This document shows positions 9,398-18,655 of a DNA stretch of 64,000 bases, in pieces; position 1 is the stretch's first letter; each line of letters starts with the position of its first letter. Below the pieces are notes generated by a model, which was not told the DNA's origin, searched no databases, and saw only the letters and a list, made by a program, of their open reading frames with translations. The position numbers were made by a program, and so were the translations under genes. Source of the stretch: Actinotalea sp. Marseille-Q4924 (GTDB lineage: Bacteria; Actinomycetota; Actinomycetes; Actinomycetales; Cellulomonadaceae); assembly GCF_916618755.1 (NCBI RefSeq), contig NZ_CAKAKB010000003.1, forward strand, positions 62,001 to 126,000, written 5' to 3'.

Positions 9398-10627
9398 ATG
9401 GCTCCTCACGTGCCCGGCCGCTGGAACGACGTCGTGCGAGCGGCCGGCCTGGTCGCACCCGACGGCACGGTGCGGGCGACGGTGTTCGCGGAGATGTCGG
9501 CGCTCGCGACGCGGACCGGCGCGATCAACCTGGGTCAGGGGTTCCCCGACGTCGACGGTCCCGCGCACGTCGCCGAGGCGGCGGTCGCGGCGATCCGTGC
9601 GGGGCACAACCAGTACCCGCCCGGGCCGGGTGTGCCGGCGCTCCGGCACGCGATCGCCGAGCACCAGCGGCGGCAGTACTCGCTCGACGTCGACCCCGAG
9701 TCCGAGGTGCTCGTGACCGTCGGGGCCACGGAGGCGCTCGCGGCGGCGGTGCTCGCGCTGGCCGGGCCGGGGGACGAGGTCGTGACCGTCGAGCCGTACT
9801 ACGACAGCTATGCGGCGGTCGTCGCGGCGGCCGGCGCCACCCACGTGACGGTCCCCCTGCGTGCCGACGACGGCGGCTACCGCCTCGACGTCGCGGCGTT
9901 CCGTGCGGCCGTCGGTCCGCGGACCCGCGTCATCCTGCTCAACACCCCCCACAACCCGACGGGGGCGGTGCTCGACCGGGCCGAGCTCGAGGTCGTGGCG
10001 GCCGCCGCCCGTCAGCACGACGTCGTCGTCGTCACCGACGAGGTGTACGAGCACCTGGTGTACGACCGGGCGCGCCACGTCCCGATCGCGACGCTGCCCG
10101 GGATGTCGGAGCGGACGCTCACGGTGTCGTCGGCGGGGAAGACGCTGTCCTTCACCGGCTGGAAGGTCGGGTGGGTCACGGGGCCGGCCGACCTCGTCGA
10201 CGCCGTGCGTGCCGTCAAGCAGTACCTCACGTACGTGGGCAGCGGGCCGTTCCAGCACGCGGTCGCCGAGGCGCTCACGGACGACGGCGGACGGACGCGG
10301 GCGTGGCTGGCGGAGCTCGTCGCCTCGCTCGAGAGGCGTCGGGACCTGCTCTGCGAAGGCCTGGAGGCCGCGGGGTTCGACGTCGTAGTGCCGCAGGGGA
10401 CGTACTTCGTGGTCGCGGACGGCCGCGCGCTCGGGTTCGAGGACGGAGCCGAGCTGTGCGCGCGCCTGCCCGAGCTCGCCGGCGTGGTCGGTGTGCCGGT
10501 GAGCGCGTTCTGCCGCGAGGGGACGGCCGCCGCGGAGGAGTTCAGGTCCGGTGTGCGGTTCACGTTCGTCAAGCAGGAGGACGTGCTCGTCGAAGGGGTG
10601 CGGCGGCTGGGCGCGATGCGGCGCTGA
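9398..10627 (+). CDS. class I/II PLP-dependent aminotransferase (DapC/methionine aminotransferase-like)
   Basis: A 409-residue fold-type I aminotransferase. The PLP Schiff-base lysine is Lys248 (SSAGKTLSFTGWKVGW). Asn186 of NTPHNPTG, Asp214 and Tyr217 of TDEVYEH, and a C-terminal Arg (SGVRFTF) complete the cofactor and carboxylate sites. The GQGFPD N-terminal motif is shared by N-succinyldiaminopimelate aminotransferase (DapC), kynurenine aminotransferases and YbdL-type methionine aminotransferases. The substrate cannot be decided from sequence alone. No neighbouring lysine-pathway gene is seen. Confidence 0.85.
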   Translation: MAPHVPGRWNDVVRAAGLVAPDGTVRATVFAEMSALATRTGAINLGQGFPDVDGPAHVAEAAVAAIRAGHNQYPPGPGVPALRHAIAEHQRRQYSLDVDPESEVLVTVGATEALAAAVLALAGPGDEVVTVEPYYDSYAAVVAAAGATHVTVPLRADDGGYRLDVAAFRAAVGPRTRVILLNTPHNPTGAVLDRAELEVVAAAARQHDVVVVTDEVYEHLVYDRARHVPIATLPGMSERTLTVSSAGKTLSFTGWKVGWVTGPADLVDAVRAVKQYLTYVGSGPFQHAVAEALTDDGGRTRAWLAELVASLERRRDLLCEGLEAAGFDVVVPQGTYFVVADGRALGFEDGAELCARLPELAGVVGVPVSAFCREGTAAAEEFRSGVRFTFVKQEDVLVEGVRRLGAMRR

Positions 10628-10736
10628 CAGCCTCGCCAGCCACCGCCGGCACGTGGCGACTTCGAGCTGTCCGGCTCCGGGAGCCATGTCGTCCACAGCC
10701 GGGCTGTCGTGTCCGGTGCGTGTCGGTGCCTCGTTC

Positions 10737-10742
10737 TAGTGT
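10737..10742 (+). promoter_or_regulatory. -10 element of HNH endonuclease gene (leaderless)
   Basis: TAGTGT ends 7 nt before ATG 10750 and supports that start over the upstream in-frame extension. Confidence 0.5.
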
Positions 10743-10749
10743 CGTACAC

Positions 10750-12543
10750 ATGTTCGAGGGTGTGGTGGTGGAGCGGTCGGCGGAGGATGACGTCGCCGCG
10801 GCGCTGGCGTTTGCGCGGTCGCGGGCGGGCCGGTCGATCCCGGCGCAGGACGTGGCGGTGCGGTGGGCGTTGAACCACCCCCACGCGGCGAGGTTCGCCG
10901 CTGCGGTCCCGGGTCCGGGGCTGGCGGGGATGGTGCAGGAGGTCGCGGTCGCCGACGCCCCGAGCCAGGACCTGCTGGAGGTGGTCGGGGCGTGGGAGCG
11001 GCTGGGTGCGTGGGTGGTGGCCGGTCAGGCCAGGGTGCTGCAGGAGCTGCACCGCCGGGCGGTGGGGTCCACGTGGGCGGTCAAGGGCCTGCGGGACGAG
11101 GTCGCCGGCACGTTGGCCGCGTCCGGTCGGGCCGCGCAGGTCCTGCTGGACCGGGCCGTGGAGCTGGGTCACGCCCCGGAGGTCCACGACGCGTTGGCGC
11201 ACGGGGTGGTGTCGGTGCGCAAGGCCGACGTGCTGCTGCGCGAGACCGGGTCCCTGACCGGCCAGGAGGCCCGGGCGGTGCACACCGAGGTGCTGGACCG
11301 GGCGCACGAGCTGACCGCACCCCAGGTCGGTGCCGCCGCCCGGCGGCTGGTGCTGCAGGTGGACCCCGACGCCGCCGAGCACCGCCACCACCAAGCCCGA
11401 CGGGACCGGTGCGTGGTGCTCGAACCCGCGGCGGACTGCATGGCGACCCTGCGGGCGTACCTGCCGGCGGGGGACGCGGTGCGGGTCATGCACGCCCTGG
11501 ACACCGTCGCCACCACCGCCGCCCCGGAGGACCCCCGTGGTGTGGACGCGCGCCGCGCGGACGCTCTCGTCGACGTCCTGGGTTCGGTCCTGGACGGCAC
11601 GACCGACGACCTGGGCGCGCTGCTCACCGGCCGCGGCGGCCCGGGCGCCGACGCACGCGACAGCGCGGGCGCGGGCGGCGGTGCCGGTGTGCGGTCCTCA
11701 CGGCGGCGCCGGCGCCGCCCGGTCAAGCTCGCGATCACCGTCACCGCGGACGCGCTGGCCGGGGCGACCTGGACCCCGGCGTGGCTGGGCCGGTACGGGC
11801 CGGTCCTGCCCTCCCTGGCCCGCCAGCTGGCCGCGGAGGCGACGTGGCACTTCCAACGCACCGACCCCGCCACCGGGGAGGCCCTGGAGCAACCCGGCAG
11901 CCGCTACCGCCCCCCGGACGCCCTGCGTGAGGCGATCATCGCCCGCGACGTCACCTGCACCTTCCCCGGCTGCCGCACCCCCGCCCACACCTGCGACCTG
12001 GACCACACCATCGCCTTCGACGACACCCGCGACGCGGCCGGGCAGACCCGACGGTCCAACCTCGCCGCCCTGTGCCGCCACCACCACCAGCTCAAGACCC
12101 ACGCCGGATGGACACCCCACCGCGACCCCGCGACCGGAGTCACGACGTGGACCTCACCGACCGGTAAGCCGTACACCCGCAACCCCGTCCCCGCACCGAG
12201 CGAGGTCCGACCCGACCAGAACCGACCGAGCCAGAGCGCACCGAGCGAGACGGGACCGAGCCAGAGCGCACGGAGCGCGACGAGACCGACCCACACCGCA
12301 CGGAGCGATACCGGACCGAGCGAACCGGAACCACCACCGGACAAGGACGAGAGGCACCGTGACCCGGCCGCCACGAAGGGAGCTGCCCCGTCCGCCGCTG
12401 CAGGGGGCACCCCACCCGACACCCAGAGCGCCCAGTCGCCCGAAGCCGAGACGCGCAGCCGACCCGGCACCAGCGACCACGGCATGCCCGAAACCGACAC
12501 CGGCCGCGGAGACGAGACATCGCGGGGCGACCCACCGTTCTGA
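10750..12543 (+). CDS. DUF222 domain HNH endonuclease (13E12-type repeat family)
   Basis: A 597-residue protein. An N-terminal DUF222 region of about 330 residues is followed by a low-complexity linker and an HNH nuclease around residues 395-460. Zinc cysteines and the catalytic motif are visible: CTFPGCRTP, CDLDHTIAF, then NLAALCRHHHQLK. This family is abundant and often multicopy in actinomycetes (13E12 repeat proteins in mycobacteria) and may be mobile, but its biological role is unproven. The C-terminal 120 residues are hydrophilic Ser/Pro/Thr/Arg repeats encoded by a 30-nt tandem DNA repeat. Confidence 0.88.
   Translation: MFEGVVVERSAEDDVAAALAFARSRAGRSIPAQDVAVRWALNHPHAARFAAAVPGPGLAGMVQEVAVADAPSQDLLEVVGAWERLGAWVVAGQARVLQELHRRAVGSTWAVKGLRDEVAGTLAASGRAAQVLLDRAVELGHAPEVHDALAHGVVSVRKADVLLRETGSLTGQEARAVHTEVLDRAHELTAPQVGAAARRLVLQVDPDAAEHRHHQARRDRCVVLEPAADCMATLRAYLPAGDAVRVMHALDTVATTAAPEDPRGVDARRADALVDVLGSVLDGTTDDLGALLTGRGGPGADARDSAGAGGGAGVRSSRRRRRRPVKLAITVTADALAGATWTPAWLGRYGPVLPSLARQLAAEATWHFQRTDPATGEALEQPGSRYRPPDALREAIIARDVTCTFPGCRTPAHTCDLDHTIAFDDTRDAAGQTRRSNLAALCRHHHQLKTHAGWTPHRDPATGVTTWTSPTGKPYTRNPVPAPSEVRPDQNRPSQSAPSETGPSQSARSATRPTHTARSDTGPSEPEPPPDKDERHRDPAATKGAAPSAAAGGTPPDTQSAQSPEAETRSRPGTSDHGMPETDTGRGDETSRGDPPF
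12224..12313 (+). repeat. 30-bp tandem repeat, three degenerate copies
   Basis: Copies at 12224-12253, 12254-12283 and 12284-12313 sit inside the 3' part of the HNH gene. The first two differ at a few positions and the third is more diverged. The period is a multiple of three, so copy-number changes keep frame. They encode Ser/Arg/Thr-rich repeats. Confidence 0.7.
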
Positions 12544-12734
12544 GAACGTCGGCCGATGGCGTGCATCACGGCCCGCCCGCGCTTCAGCACACCCCGAGGT
12601 GCGGCCAGGCCGCCGCCGTCAGGACCCGGTGCTCGGCACTCGGACGATCGGCACCCGTGCCGCCCGCGTCCGACGGTTCGGGGACGCCGGCCGGGTGCGT
12701 GCGCGGTCAGCCACGCCGCCCACCGTCAGCCAGG
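12544..12734. other. intergenic gap between convergent genes
   Basis: Between the convergent HNH and DUF72 genes. I see no convincing ORF, hairpin or RNA gene in it. Confidence 0.4.
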
Positions 12735-13676
12735 TCACCCACTGTCAGCCTGTCGCCCGGCGGAGGACGTCACGGGCTCCGTCGCCTCACCCCGCGTGAC
12801 AAGTGCGGCGGGACGCCCCGGACCGGCGGGCGGAGCGGGCCGATGGGTCGTCCCCGGGCCGACACCAAGCAGAGCAGCGAGCCGCTGGGCGTCGAACGGC
12901 GCGTGCACCTTGACGTCGTTGTCGAAGTACACGAACACGTCCAGTCCCGCACCGGACCACCGGCGGATCTTGTCCGCCCACCGTGTGAGCGACGCGTCGT
13001 CGTAGCCGCTGACGTAGAGCTCCTCGGCGCCGTGCAGCCGTACGTAGACCAGGTCGCTGGTCACGTCCTCCAACAGCGGCCACTTCCCCGCGGTGTCCGC
13101 GACGACGAGCCCGATGTCGTGCCGCCGCAGCAGGTCGACGGCCTCGGCGGTGGCGAAGCTCGCGTGGCGCACCTCCATGACGTGGCGCAGCGGACGGTGC
13201 TCGTCCGTCGTCGTCAACGACCGGCCCTCCATGCGGTCGTCGTGCTGCTCGGCGAGCGCCGCTGCCGCCGTCGTCGTCCGGGGCAGGGCGCGGAAGAAGG
13301 CGTCGAGGCGGTCGGCGTCGAAGCGGAGCACGGGCGGCAGCTGCCACAGGAAGGGCCCGAGCTTCGGCCCGAGGGCGAGGACGCCCGACGCGAAGAAGTT
13401 CGCCAGCGCCGTCTCCGGTCGCGTGAGCTTGAGCATGTGCGTGATGAACCGTCCACCCTTGACCGAGAACACGAAGTCCTCCGGTGCGGTGGCAGCCCAC
13501 GCCGCGTAGCTCGCCGGCCGCTGGAGCGCGTAGAAGGACCCGTTGATCTCCACCGTGGAGAGCAGCGTCGAGGCATGCTCGAGCTCCCGGCGCTGAGCCA
13601 GGCCCGGCGGGTAGAACACCCCCCGCCAGGGCGCGTAGCGCCAGCCGGAGATGCCGACCCGCACCGTGCCGCCCAT
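12735..13676 (-). CDS. DUF72 domain-containing protein
   Basis: A 313-residue TIM-barrel-like DUF72 protein (YecE family). The family hallmarks GISGWRYAPWRG and FYP at the N-terminus, VEINGSFY, KGGRFITHM and a late FVYFDNDVKVHAP are all present. Function is not established in general; some members occur near DNA-repair genes. ATG 13676 was chosen over GTG 13685 because a -10 TAGCGT ends exactly 7 nt before it. The C-terminal 40 residues are Gly/Pro/Ala-rich and probably disordered. Confidence 0.82.
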   Translation of the reverse strand: MGGTVRVGISGWRYAPWRGVFYPPGLAQRRELEHASTLLSTVEINGSFYALQRPASYAAWAATAPEDFVFSVKGGRFITHMLKLTRPETALANFFASGVLALGPKLGPFLWQLPPVLRFDADRLDAFFRALPRTTTAAAALAEQHDDRMEGRSLTTTDEHRPLRHVMEVRHASFATAEAVDLLRRHDIGLVVADTAGKWPLLEDVTSDLVYVRLHGAEELYVSGYDDASLTRWADKIRRWSGAGLDVFVYFDNDVKVHAPFDAQRLAALLGVGPGTTHRPAPPAGPGRPAALVTRGEATEPVTSSAGRQADSG

Positions 13677-13683
13677 GCCGCTC

Positions 13684-13689
13684 ACGCTA
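13684..13689 (-). promoter_or_regulatory. -10 element of DUF72 gene (leaderless)
   Basis: TAGCGT on the minus strand, 7 nt before ATG 13676. Confidence 0.55.
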
Positions 13690-13851
13690 GGCACGCCCAC
13701 CGCGGTCCGCGCGGCGTGGGGCCGCCCCCGGGTGCGGGACCGCCGGAGCACGGGGGGCGACCACCGCCCTTCCTCCCTAAGGTGGCCATCACGACGGCGC
13801 CGCCGCCGGACCGACGCCCGACCGCGCCGCCGCGACATCGAGGAGCTCGTC

Positions 13852-15348
13852 ATGCCCACCCGGATCCGCCGTTCCCGGGACGACCGTCGCCTGGCAGACC
13901 TCGCCGCCGCGGGGGAGATCCGGGAGGACCGGCGCAGCGCCGTCGTCGACGGCCCGCAGCTCGAGGCGATCCTCGCTCGCATCCGGGAGGAGCTCGCGCT
14001 GCCGGAGCGCTTCCCGCCCGACGTGCTGGCCGCCGCCGAGCGGTCCGTCGCGGACCCGGCGCTGCCCACCACCGACTGGACGGACATCCCGTTCCTCACG
14101 ATCGACCCGCCGGGCTCGACCGACCTCGACCAGGCGCTGCACCTCGCGCGCCGGGACGGCGGCTTCCGCGTCCACTACGCCATCGCCGACGTCCCCGCCT
14201 TCGTCCCGCACGGGTCCCCGGTCGACGCGGAGGCCCGCCGCCGCGGCCAGACGCTGTACAGCCCCGACGGTCGCGTGCCGCTGCACCCGCCCGCCATCAG
14301 CGAGGGGGCAGCGAGCCTCCTGCCCGACAACACCGCACCGGCCTTCGTCTGGGTGCTGGACCTCGATGCCGAGGGCCGCACGACGACGGCCCAGGTCGAG
14401 CGGGCGCTCGTCCGCAGCCGCACCCGCTACGACTACGAGCAGGTGCAGCGCGAGGTCGACGACGGGACGGCCCCGGACGTGCTGCGGCTCCTCAAGGAGG
14501 TGGGTGAGCTGCGCGCGGCGCTCGAGCGCGAGCGCGGCGGCGCGACCCTGCCGCTTCCCGACCAGGAGGTCGTCGAGCACCCCGACGGCTACGAGCTGCG
14601 GCTGCGTCCACCGGTCCCGAGCGAGGACTGGAACGCCCAGATCTCCCTCATGACCGGGATGGCCGCAGCGGCGATGATGCTCGACGGCGGTGTCGGGATC
14701 CTCCGGACGATGCCGGCGCCCGACGCGCGGACGGTCACCCGGTTCCGCCGCCAGGCCCTGGCGCTGGGTGTCGCCTGGCCCGAGGGAACCCCCTACGGGG
14801 AGGTGCTCCGCGGCCTCGACCCGGCCGACCCCCGACAGCTGGCGCTGCTGCACGAGTCCACGGTGCTGTTCCGCGGCGCGGCGTACACGCCGTTCGACGA
14901 CGGCGTGCTGCCGGAGGTCCGGGAGCAGGCTGCCGTCGGCGCGCCGTACGCCCACGTCACCGCACCGCTGCGTCGTCTGGTCGACCGGTTCGGCCTCGTC
15001 ACGTGCGAGGCGCTGTGCCGCGGGACGGAGGTGCCCGCCTGGGTGCGCGAGGCGCTGCCCACGCTGCCCGCGCTCATGGCCGCCTCCGACCGCCTCGCGG
15101 GTGCCCTCGAGCGGGCGGCGGTCGACGCCGCCGAGGCCGCGCTGCTGGCAGGTCGGGTCGGGGAGGAGCTCGAGGGGGTCGTCGTGGACGTCGACGACGA
15201 CGGCGCGGGCGCGCTCCTGCAGGTCGTCGCTCCGCCCGTGCTGGCACGGGTCACCGGGGCGGGCCTCCAGCCAGGGGCGACGGTGCGCGCCCGCCTCGTC
15301 GAGGCCGACCCGGTGCAGCGCGTCGTGCGCTTCGAGCTGCTGCCCTGA
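13852..15348 (+). CDS. RNB-domain ribonuclease (RNase II/R family)
   Basis: A 498-residue 3'-5' exoribonuclease of the RNB superfamily. The four-aspartate metal site is visible in LTIDPPGSTDLDQALH (about residues 81-96), followed by the conserved HYAIADVPAFV. Further RNB blocks are GQTLYSPDGRVPLHPPAISEGAASLLP and, later, YAHVTAPLRRLVDRF. It lacks the N-terminal cold-shock domains of E. coli RNase II/R and has only a short C-terminal barrel, as usual in actinobacteria. ATG 13852 has GAGGAG upstream, and a TAAGGT -10 at 13778-13783 would give a leader of about 60 nt. Confidence 0.88.
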   Translation: MPTRIRRSRDDRRLADLAAAGEIREDRRSAVVDGPQLEAILARIREELALPERFPPDVLAAAERSVADPALPTTDWTDIPFLTIDPPGSTDLDQALHLARRDGGFRVHYAIADVPAFVPHGSPVDAEARRRGQTLYSPDGRVPLHPPAISEGAASLLPDNTAPAFVWVLDLDAEGRTTTAQVERALVRSRTRYDYEQVQREVDDGTAPDVLRLLKEVGELRAALERERGGATLPLPDQEVVEHPDGYELRLRPPVPSEDWNAQISLMTGMAAAAMMLDGGVGILRTMPAPDARTVTRFRRQALALGVAWPEGTPYGEVLRGLDPADPRQLALLHESTVLFRGAAYTPFDDGVLPEVREQAAVGAPYAHVTAPLRRLVDRFGLVTCEALCRGTEVPAWVREALPTLPALMAASDRLAGALERAAVDAAEAALLAGRVGEELEGVVVDVDDDGAGALLQVVAPPVLARVTGAGLQPGATVRARLVEADPVQRVVRFELLP

Positions 15349-15419
15349 GGCAGGGGCTCCTCGGCACCGGCCCCGTCCTCGCGCCCCGACGGGCCTACTC
15401 CTACCCGATCGCCCCTCAG

Positions 15420-15425
15420 TAGGGT
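15420..15425 (+). promoter_or_regulatory. -10 element of pgi (leaderless)
   Basis: TAGGGT, 7 nt before GTG 15433. It fixes the GTG start. Confidence 0.6.
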
Positions 15426-15432
15426 CGGCACT

Positions 15433-17115
15433 GTGACGACACCTCCCATCGACCCGACCTCCACCCAGGCATGGACGGCGCTCGACGCCCACAAGTCCGG
15501 CCTCGACCCCGACCTGCGCGGGTGGTTCGCCGCCGACCCGGACCGCGCCGCCCGGCTCACCCGGACCGTCGCCGACCTGCACGTCGACCTCTCGAAGAAC
15601 CTCGTCACGGACGAGACGCTGGGGCTGCTGGCGCAGCTCGCGGACGAGGTGGGCCTCCGTGACCGGATCGACGCGATGTTCCGTGGCGACCGCATCAACG
15701 TCACGGAGAACCGGGCCGTCCTGCACACCGCGCTGCGCCGGCCGGCCGGGACGGAGCCTCGTCTCGTCGTCGACGGCCAGGACGTCGACGCCGACGTGCA
15801 GGCCGAGCTGGCGAAGATGTCCTCGTTCGCGGAGCGCGTGCGCTCCGGGGAGTGGACGGGCGTGACGGGCGAGCGGATCAGGACCGTCGTCAACATCGGC
15901 ATCGGCGGCTCCGACCTCGGGCCCGTCATGGTCTACGAGGCGCTGCAGCCGTACGTGAAGGACGGCCTCGAGCTGCGCTTCGTCTCCAACATCGACCCGA
16001 CCGACGTCGCCGAGACGGTCGGCGGCCTCGACCCGACCACGACGCTCTTCATCGTCGCGTCCAAGACGTTCGGCACCCTCGAGACGCTCACTAACGCACG
16101 CCTGGCGCGGGACTGGCTGTGGGAGAACCTGCAGGCCTCGGGGGCCATCGACGGGTCCGAGGAGTCCCGGAAGGCGGCCGTCGCCCAGCACTTCGTCGCC
16201 GTGTCCACCGCGTTGGACAAGGTCGCGGCCTTCGGGATCGACCCGGCCAACGCCTTCGGGTTCTGGGACTGGGTCGGCGGGCGCTACTCCGTGGACTCGG
16301 TCATCGGCACCGCGCTCGCGGTGGCGATCGGGCCGGACGCGTTCCGCGACTTCCTCGCCGGCTTCCACGCCGTCGACGAGCACTTCCGGACCGCTCCCTT
16401 CGAGCAGAACGTCCCGGCGCTGATGGGCCTGCTCAACGTCTGGTACGTCAACTTCTTCGACGCCCACACGCACGCCGTCCTGCCGTACGCGCAACACCTG
16501 CACCGGTTCCCCGCCTACCTGCAGCAGCTCACCATGGAGTCCAACGGCAAGTCGGTGCGCTGGGACGGCACGCCCGTCACCACGCAGACCGGCGAGGTCT
16601 TCTGGGGGGAGCCGGGCACGAACGGCCAGCACGCGTTCTACCAGCTCATCCACCAGGGCACGCGGCTCGTCCCGGCGGACTTCATCGCCGTCGCGAACCC
16701 GGCCCACCCGTTGCGCGACGGGGACACCGACGTCCACGCCCTCTTCCTGGCGAACTACTTCGCGCAGACCAAGGCGCTCGCCTTCGGCAAGACCGCCGAC
16801 GAGGTCCGTGCCGACGGCACCGCGGAGGAGATCGTCCCGGCGCGGGTGTTCACGGGCAACCGGCCGACGACGTCGATCCTCGCGCCGGCGCTCACGCCGT
16901 CGGTCGTGGGACAGCTCATCGCGCTGTACGAGCACATCACCTTCGTCCAGGGCGTCGTCTGGGGCATCGACTCCTTCGACCAGTGGGGCGTCGAGCTCGG
17001 CAAGGTGCTCGCGACCCAGGTCGCGCCCGCCGTGGCCGGCGACGCCGCGGCCCTCGACGAGCAGGACCCCTCCACGCGGGGCCTCATCGAGTACTACCTG
17101 CAGCACCGCCGCTGA
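15433..17115 (+). CDS. pgi: glucose-6-phosphate isomerase
   Basis: A 560-residue phosphoglucose isomerase interconverting glucose-6-phosphate and fructose-6-phosphate in the cytosol. Substrate-binding and catalytic blocks are intact: [37 protein letters not shown], the Glu/His region [12 protein letters not shown] with [15 protein letters not shown], and the C-terminal [14 protein letters not shown]. The length is typical of the bacterial/eukaryotic long form. It is monocistronic, with its own leaderless promoter and a repeat/hairpin region downstream. Confidence 0.96.
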   Translation: MTTPPIDPTSTQAWTALDAHKSGLDPDLRGWFAADPDRAARLTRTVADLHVDLSKNLVTDETLGLLAQLADEVGLRDRIDAMFRGDRINVTENRAVLHTALRRPAGTEPRLVVDGQDVDADVQAELAKMSSFAERVRSGEWTGVTGERIRTVVNIGIGGSDLGPVMVYEALQPYVKDGLELRFVSNIDPTDVAETVGGLDPTTTLFIVASKTFGTLETLTNARLARDWLWENLQASGAIDGSEESRKAAVAQHFVAVSTALDKVAAFGIDPANAFGFWDWVGGRYSVDSVIGTALAVAIGPDAFRDFLAGFHAVDEHFRTAPFEQNVPALMGLLNVWYVNFFDAHTHAVLPYAQHLHRFPAYLQQLTMESNGKSVRWDGTPVTTQTGEVFWGEPGTNGQHAFYQLIHQGTRLVPADFIAVANPAHPLRDGDTDVHALFLANYFAQTKALAFGKTADEVRADGTAEEIVPARVFTGNRPTTSILAPALTPSVVGQLIALYEHITFVQGVVWGIDSFDQWGVELGKVLATQVAPAVAGDAAALDEQDPSTRGLIEYYLQHRR

Positions 17116-17131
17116 GGCGGCCGGGCCGCGG

Positions 17132-17193
17132 GACGACGACGGCGGCGTCCCCCACCGTGGCCGACGACGACGGCGGCGTCCCCCACCGTGGGC
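17132..17193 (+). repeat. 31-bp tandem repeat, two near-identical copies
   Basis: Copies at 17132-17162 and 17163-17193 differ only near the 3' end (GGCC versus GGGC). Each contains GACGACGACGGCGGC and a short CCCACCGTGGG palindrome core. It lies just after pgi. Confidence 0.85.
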
Positions 17194-17208
17194 GATGCCG
17201 TCGTCGTC
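17163..17208 (+). terminator. possible terminator hairpin downstream of pgi
   Basis: A perfect 12-bp stem GACGACGACGGC (17163-17174) pairs with GCCGTCGTCGTC (17197-17208). The first tandem copy (17132-17143) can pair with the same arm, giving alternative hairpins. There is no U-tract, which is common in high-GC actinomycetes. Confidence 0.5.
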
Positions 17209-17253
17209 CTCGGCGGCGCGCGGGCTCGGGGAGCCGGATCGTCGGGCGCTGCC

Positions 17254-17259
17254 TAGGGT
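17254..17259 (+). promoter_or_regulatory. -10 element of AI-2E permease gene (leaderless)
   Basis: TAGGGT, 6 nt before ATG 17266. Confidence 0.6.
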
Positions 17260-17265
17260 CGTCAC

Positions 17266-18552
17266 ATGATCTCCTGGCTCAAGCGCTCGACGTCGTCCGG
17301 AGGGCGCCGGCCCGCAGCCCCCGCGACGGGGGCGTCCCCCCGCCCGGCGGGTACCACCGTGACCCACGACCCGTCCGCGACGTCGGCGTCCGCGTCCGCG
17401 CGGGTGACCGGGCCGGAGCGCCGGCGTCGGTCGCCGTGGGAGGACCTGCTCGGCCGGACCGCCCTGCGTTCCGGTCAGCTGCTCCTGGTGCTCCTCCTCG
17501 TGTCCGTGACGGTGTGGGGGCTCCGTCAGGTCTCGCTCCTGGTCATCCCCCTGCTCATCGCGACGATCATCGCGGCGGCGGTGGCGCCCGTCGTGCGGTG
17601 GCTGCGTGGGCGCGGCGTGCACAACACCGTCGCGACAGCGATCGCGATGGTCGTCGGCGTGGGGGCACTGGCGCTCGTGCTGTGGTTCGTCGGCCGCGCC
17701 GTCCGCAACGAGTGGGGCGAGCTCCGCACCCGCGCGATGGAGGGCTTCGATGAGCTCCAGCGGTGGTTGACGGAGGGTCCGCTGCAGCTGGACGACCAGC
17801 AGATCACCGCCGCGCGGGAGCAGCTCGGCGAGCTCGCCGCGAGCGACGCCGTCCAGAGCGGGGCGGTGGCCGGCGCGACGGCCGCCGCGGAGGTCGTCAC
17901 CGGGACGGTGCTGGCCCTCGTGGTGCTGTTCTTCCTGCTGCGCGACCACCGGCGCATCTGGCAGTTCTTCCTTCGACCCTTGGAGCCGGACGTCCGCCGG
18001 CGGGCCGACCGGATCGGTGTGAGCGCCGTCGACGTGCTGGGTGGTTACGTCCGAGGCATCACGATCATCGCCTTCGTCGACGCCTTCTTCATCGGCCTCG
18101 CGCTCTTCCTCCTCGGGATCCCGCTGGCCCTGCCGCTCGCCGTGCTCGTCTTCCTCGGTGCCTTCATCCCGATCCTCGGAGCGACGCTGGCCGGGACGTT
18201 CGCGGCACTCGTCGCCCTCGTCTCCGACGGCCCCGTGACCGCGCTCATCGTCCTGGGCGTCGTCGTCGCCGTGAACCAGATCGAGGGGAACTTCCTCGAG
18301 CCCGTCGTGCTGGGACGGGCACTGCACCTGCACCCGCTCGCGGTGCTGCTGGCTCTGACCGCGGGGACGATCCTCTCCGGCATCGTCGGGGCGCTGCTGG
18401 CCGTGCCGCTGGCCGCAGTGGCCTGGACGGTGGTCAGTGCGTGGAACGCGACGGACGGCGGCGAGGACGACCACCCGGGGCTCGGCGGACGCGACGACCC
18501 GCGCAGCCGCATGGTGACCACCGCCGAGGGCGGGCTGCGGTCCGGTCGCTGA
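17266..18552 (+). CDS. AI-2E family transporter
   Basis: A 428-residue membrane protein of the AI-2E/PerM family. A hydrophilic N-terminal 60 residues is followed by about eight membrane segments. Family landmarks are the paired helices near residues 65-110, a soluble helical region (about 140-200) and the C-terminal LGAFIPILGATLAGTFAAL plus VNQIEGNFLEPVVLGRALHLHP. Members export varied small molecules; AI-2 transport was shown for only some, so the substrate is open. luxS lies in the same window at 32.6 kb but is not linked. Confidence 0.85.
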   Translation: MISWLKRSTSSGGRRPAAPATGASPRPAGTTVTHDPSATSASASARVTGPERRRRSPWEDLLGRTALRSGQLLLVLLLVSVTVWGLRQVSLLVIPLLIATIIAAAVAPVVRWLRGRGVHNTVATAIAMVVGVGALALVLWFVGRAVRNEWGELRTRAMEGFDELQRWLTEGPLQLDDQQITAAREQLGELAASDAVQSGAVAGATAAAEVVTGTVLALVVLFFLLRDHRRIWQFFLRPLEPDVRRRADRIGVSAVDVLGGYVRGITIIAFVDAFFIGLALFLLGIPLALPLAVLVFLGAFIPILGATLAGTFAALVALVSDGPVTALIVLGVVVAVNQIEGNFLEPVVLGRALHLHPLAVLLALTAGTILSGIVGALLAVPLAAVAWTVVSAWNATDGGEDDHPGLGGRDDPRSRMVTTAEGGLRSGR

Positions 18553-18611
18553 CCCGCCCAGGACACGGTCGAGGGCACCGGCCGACAGCGGCGGGGACTC
18601 CCCGGTCCGCC

Positions 18612-18617
18612 TACCCT
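18612..18617 (+). promoter_or_regulatory. -10 element of S4-protein gene
   Basis: TACCCT about 38 nt upstream of ATG 18656. This leaves a short leader containing a GGGAGG ribosome-binding site at 18646-18651. Confidence 0.4.
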
Positions 18618-18655
18618 GGGTGGGCAGGTCAGCGTGCGTGACGTCGGGAGGGTCG

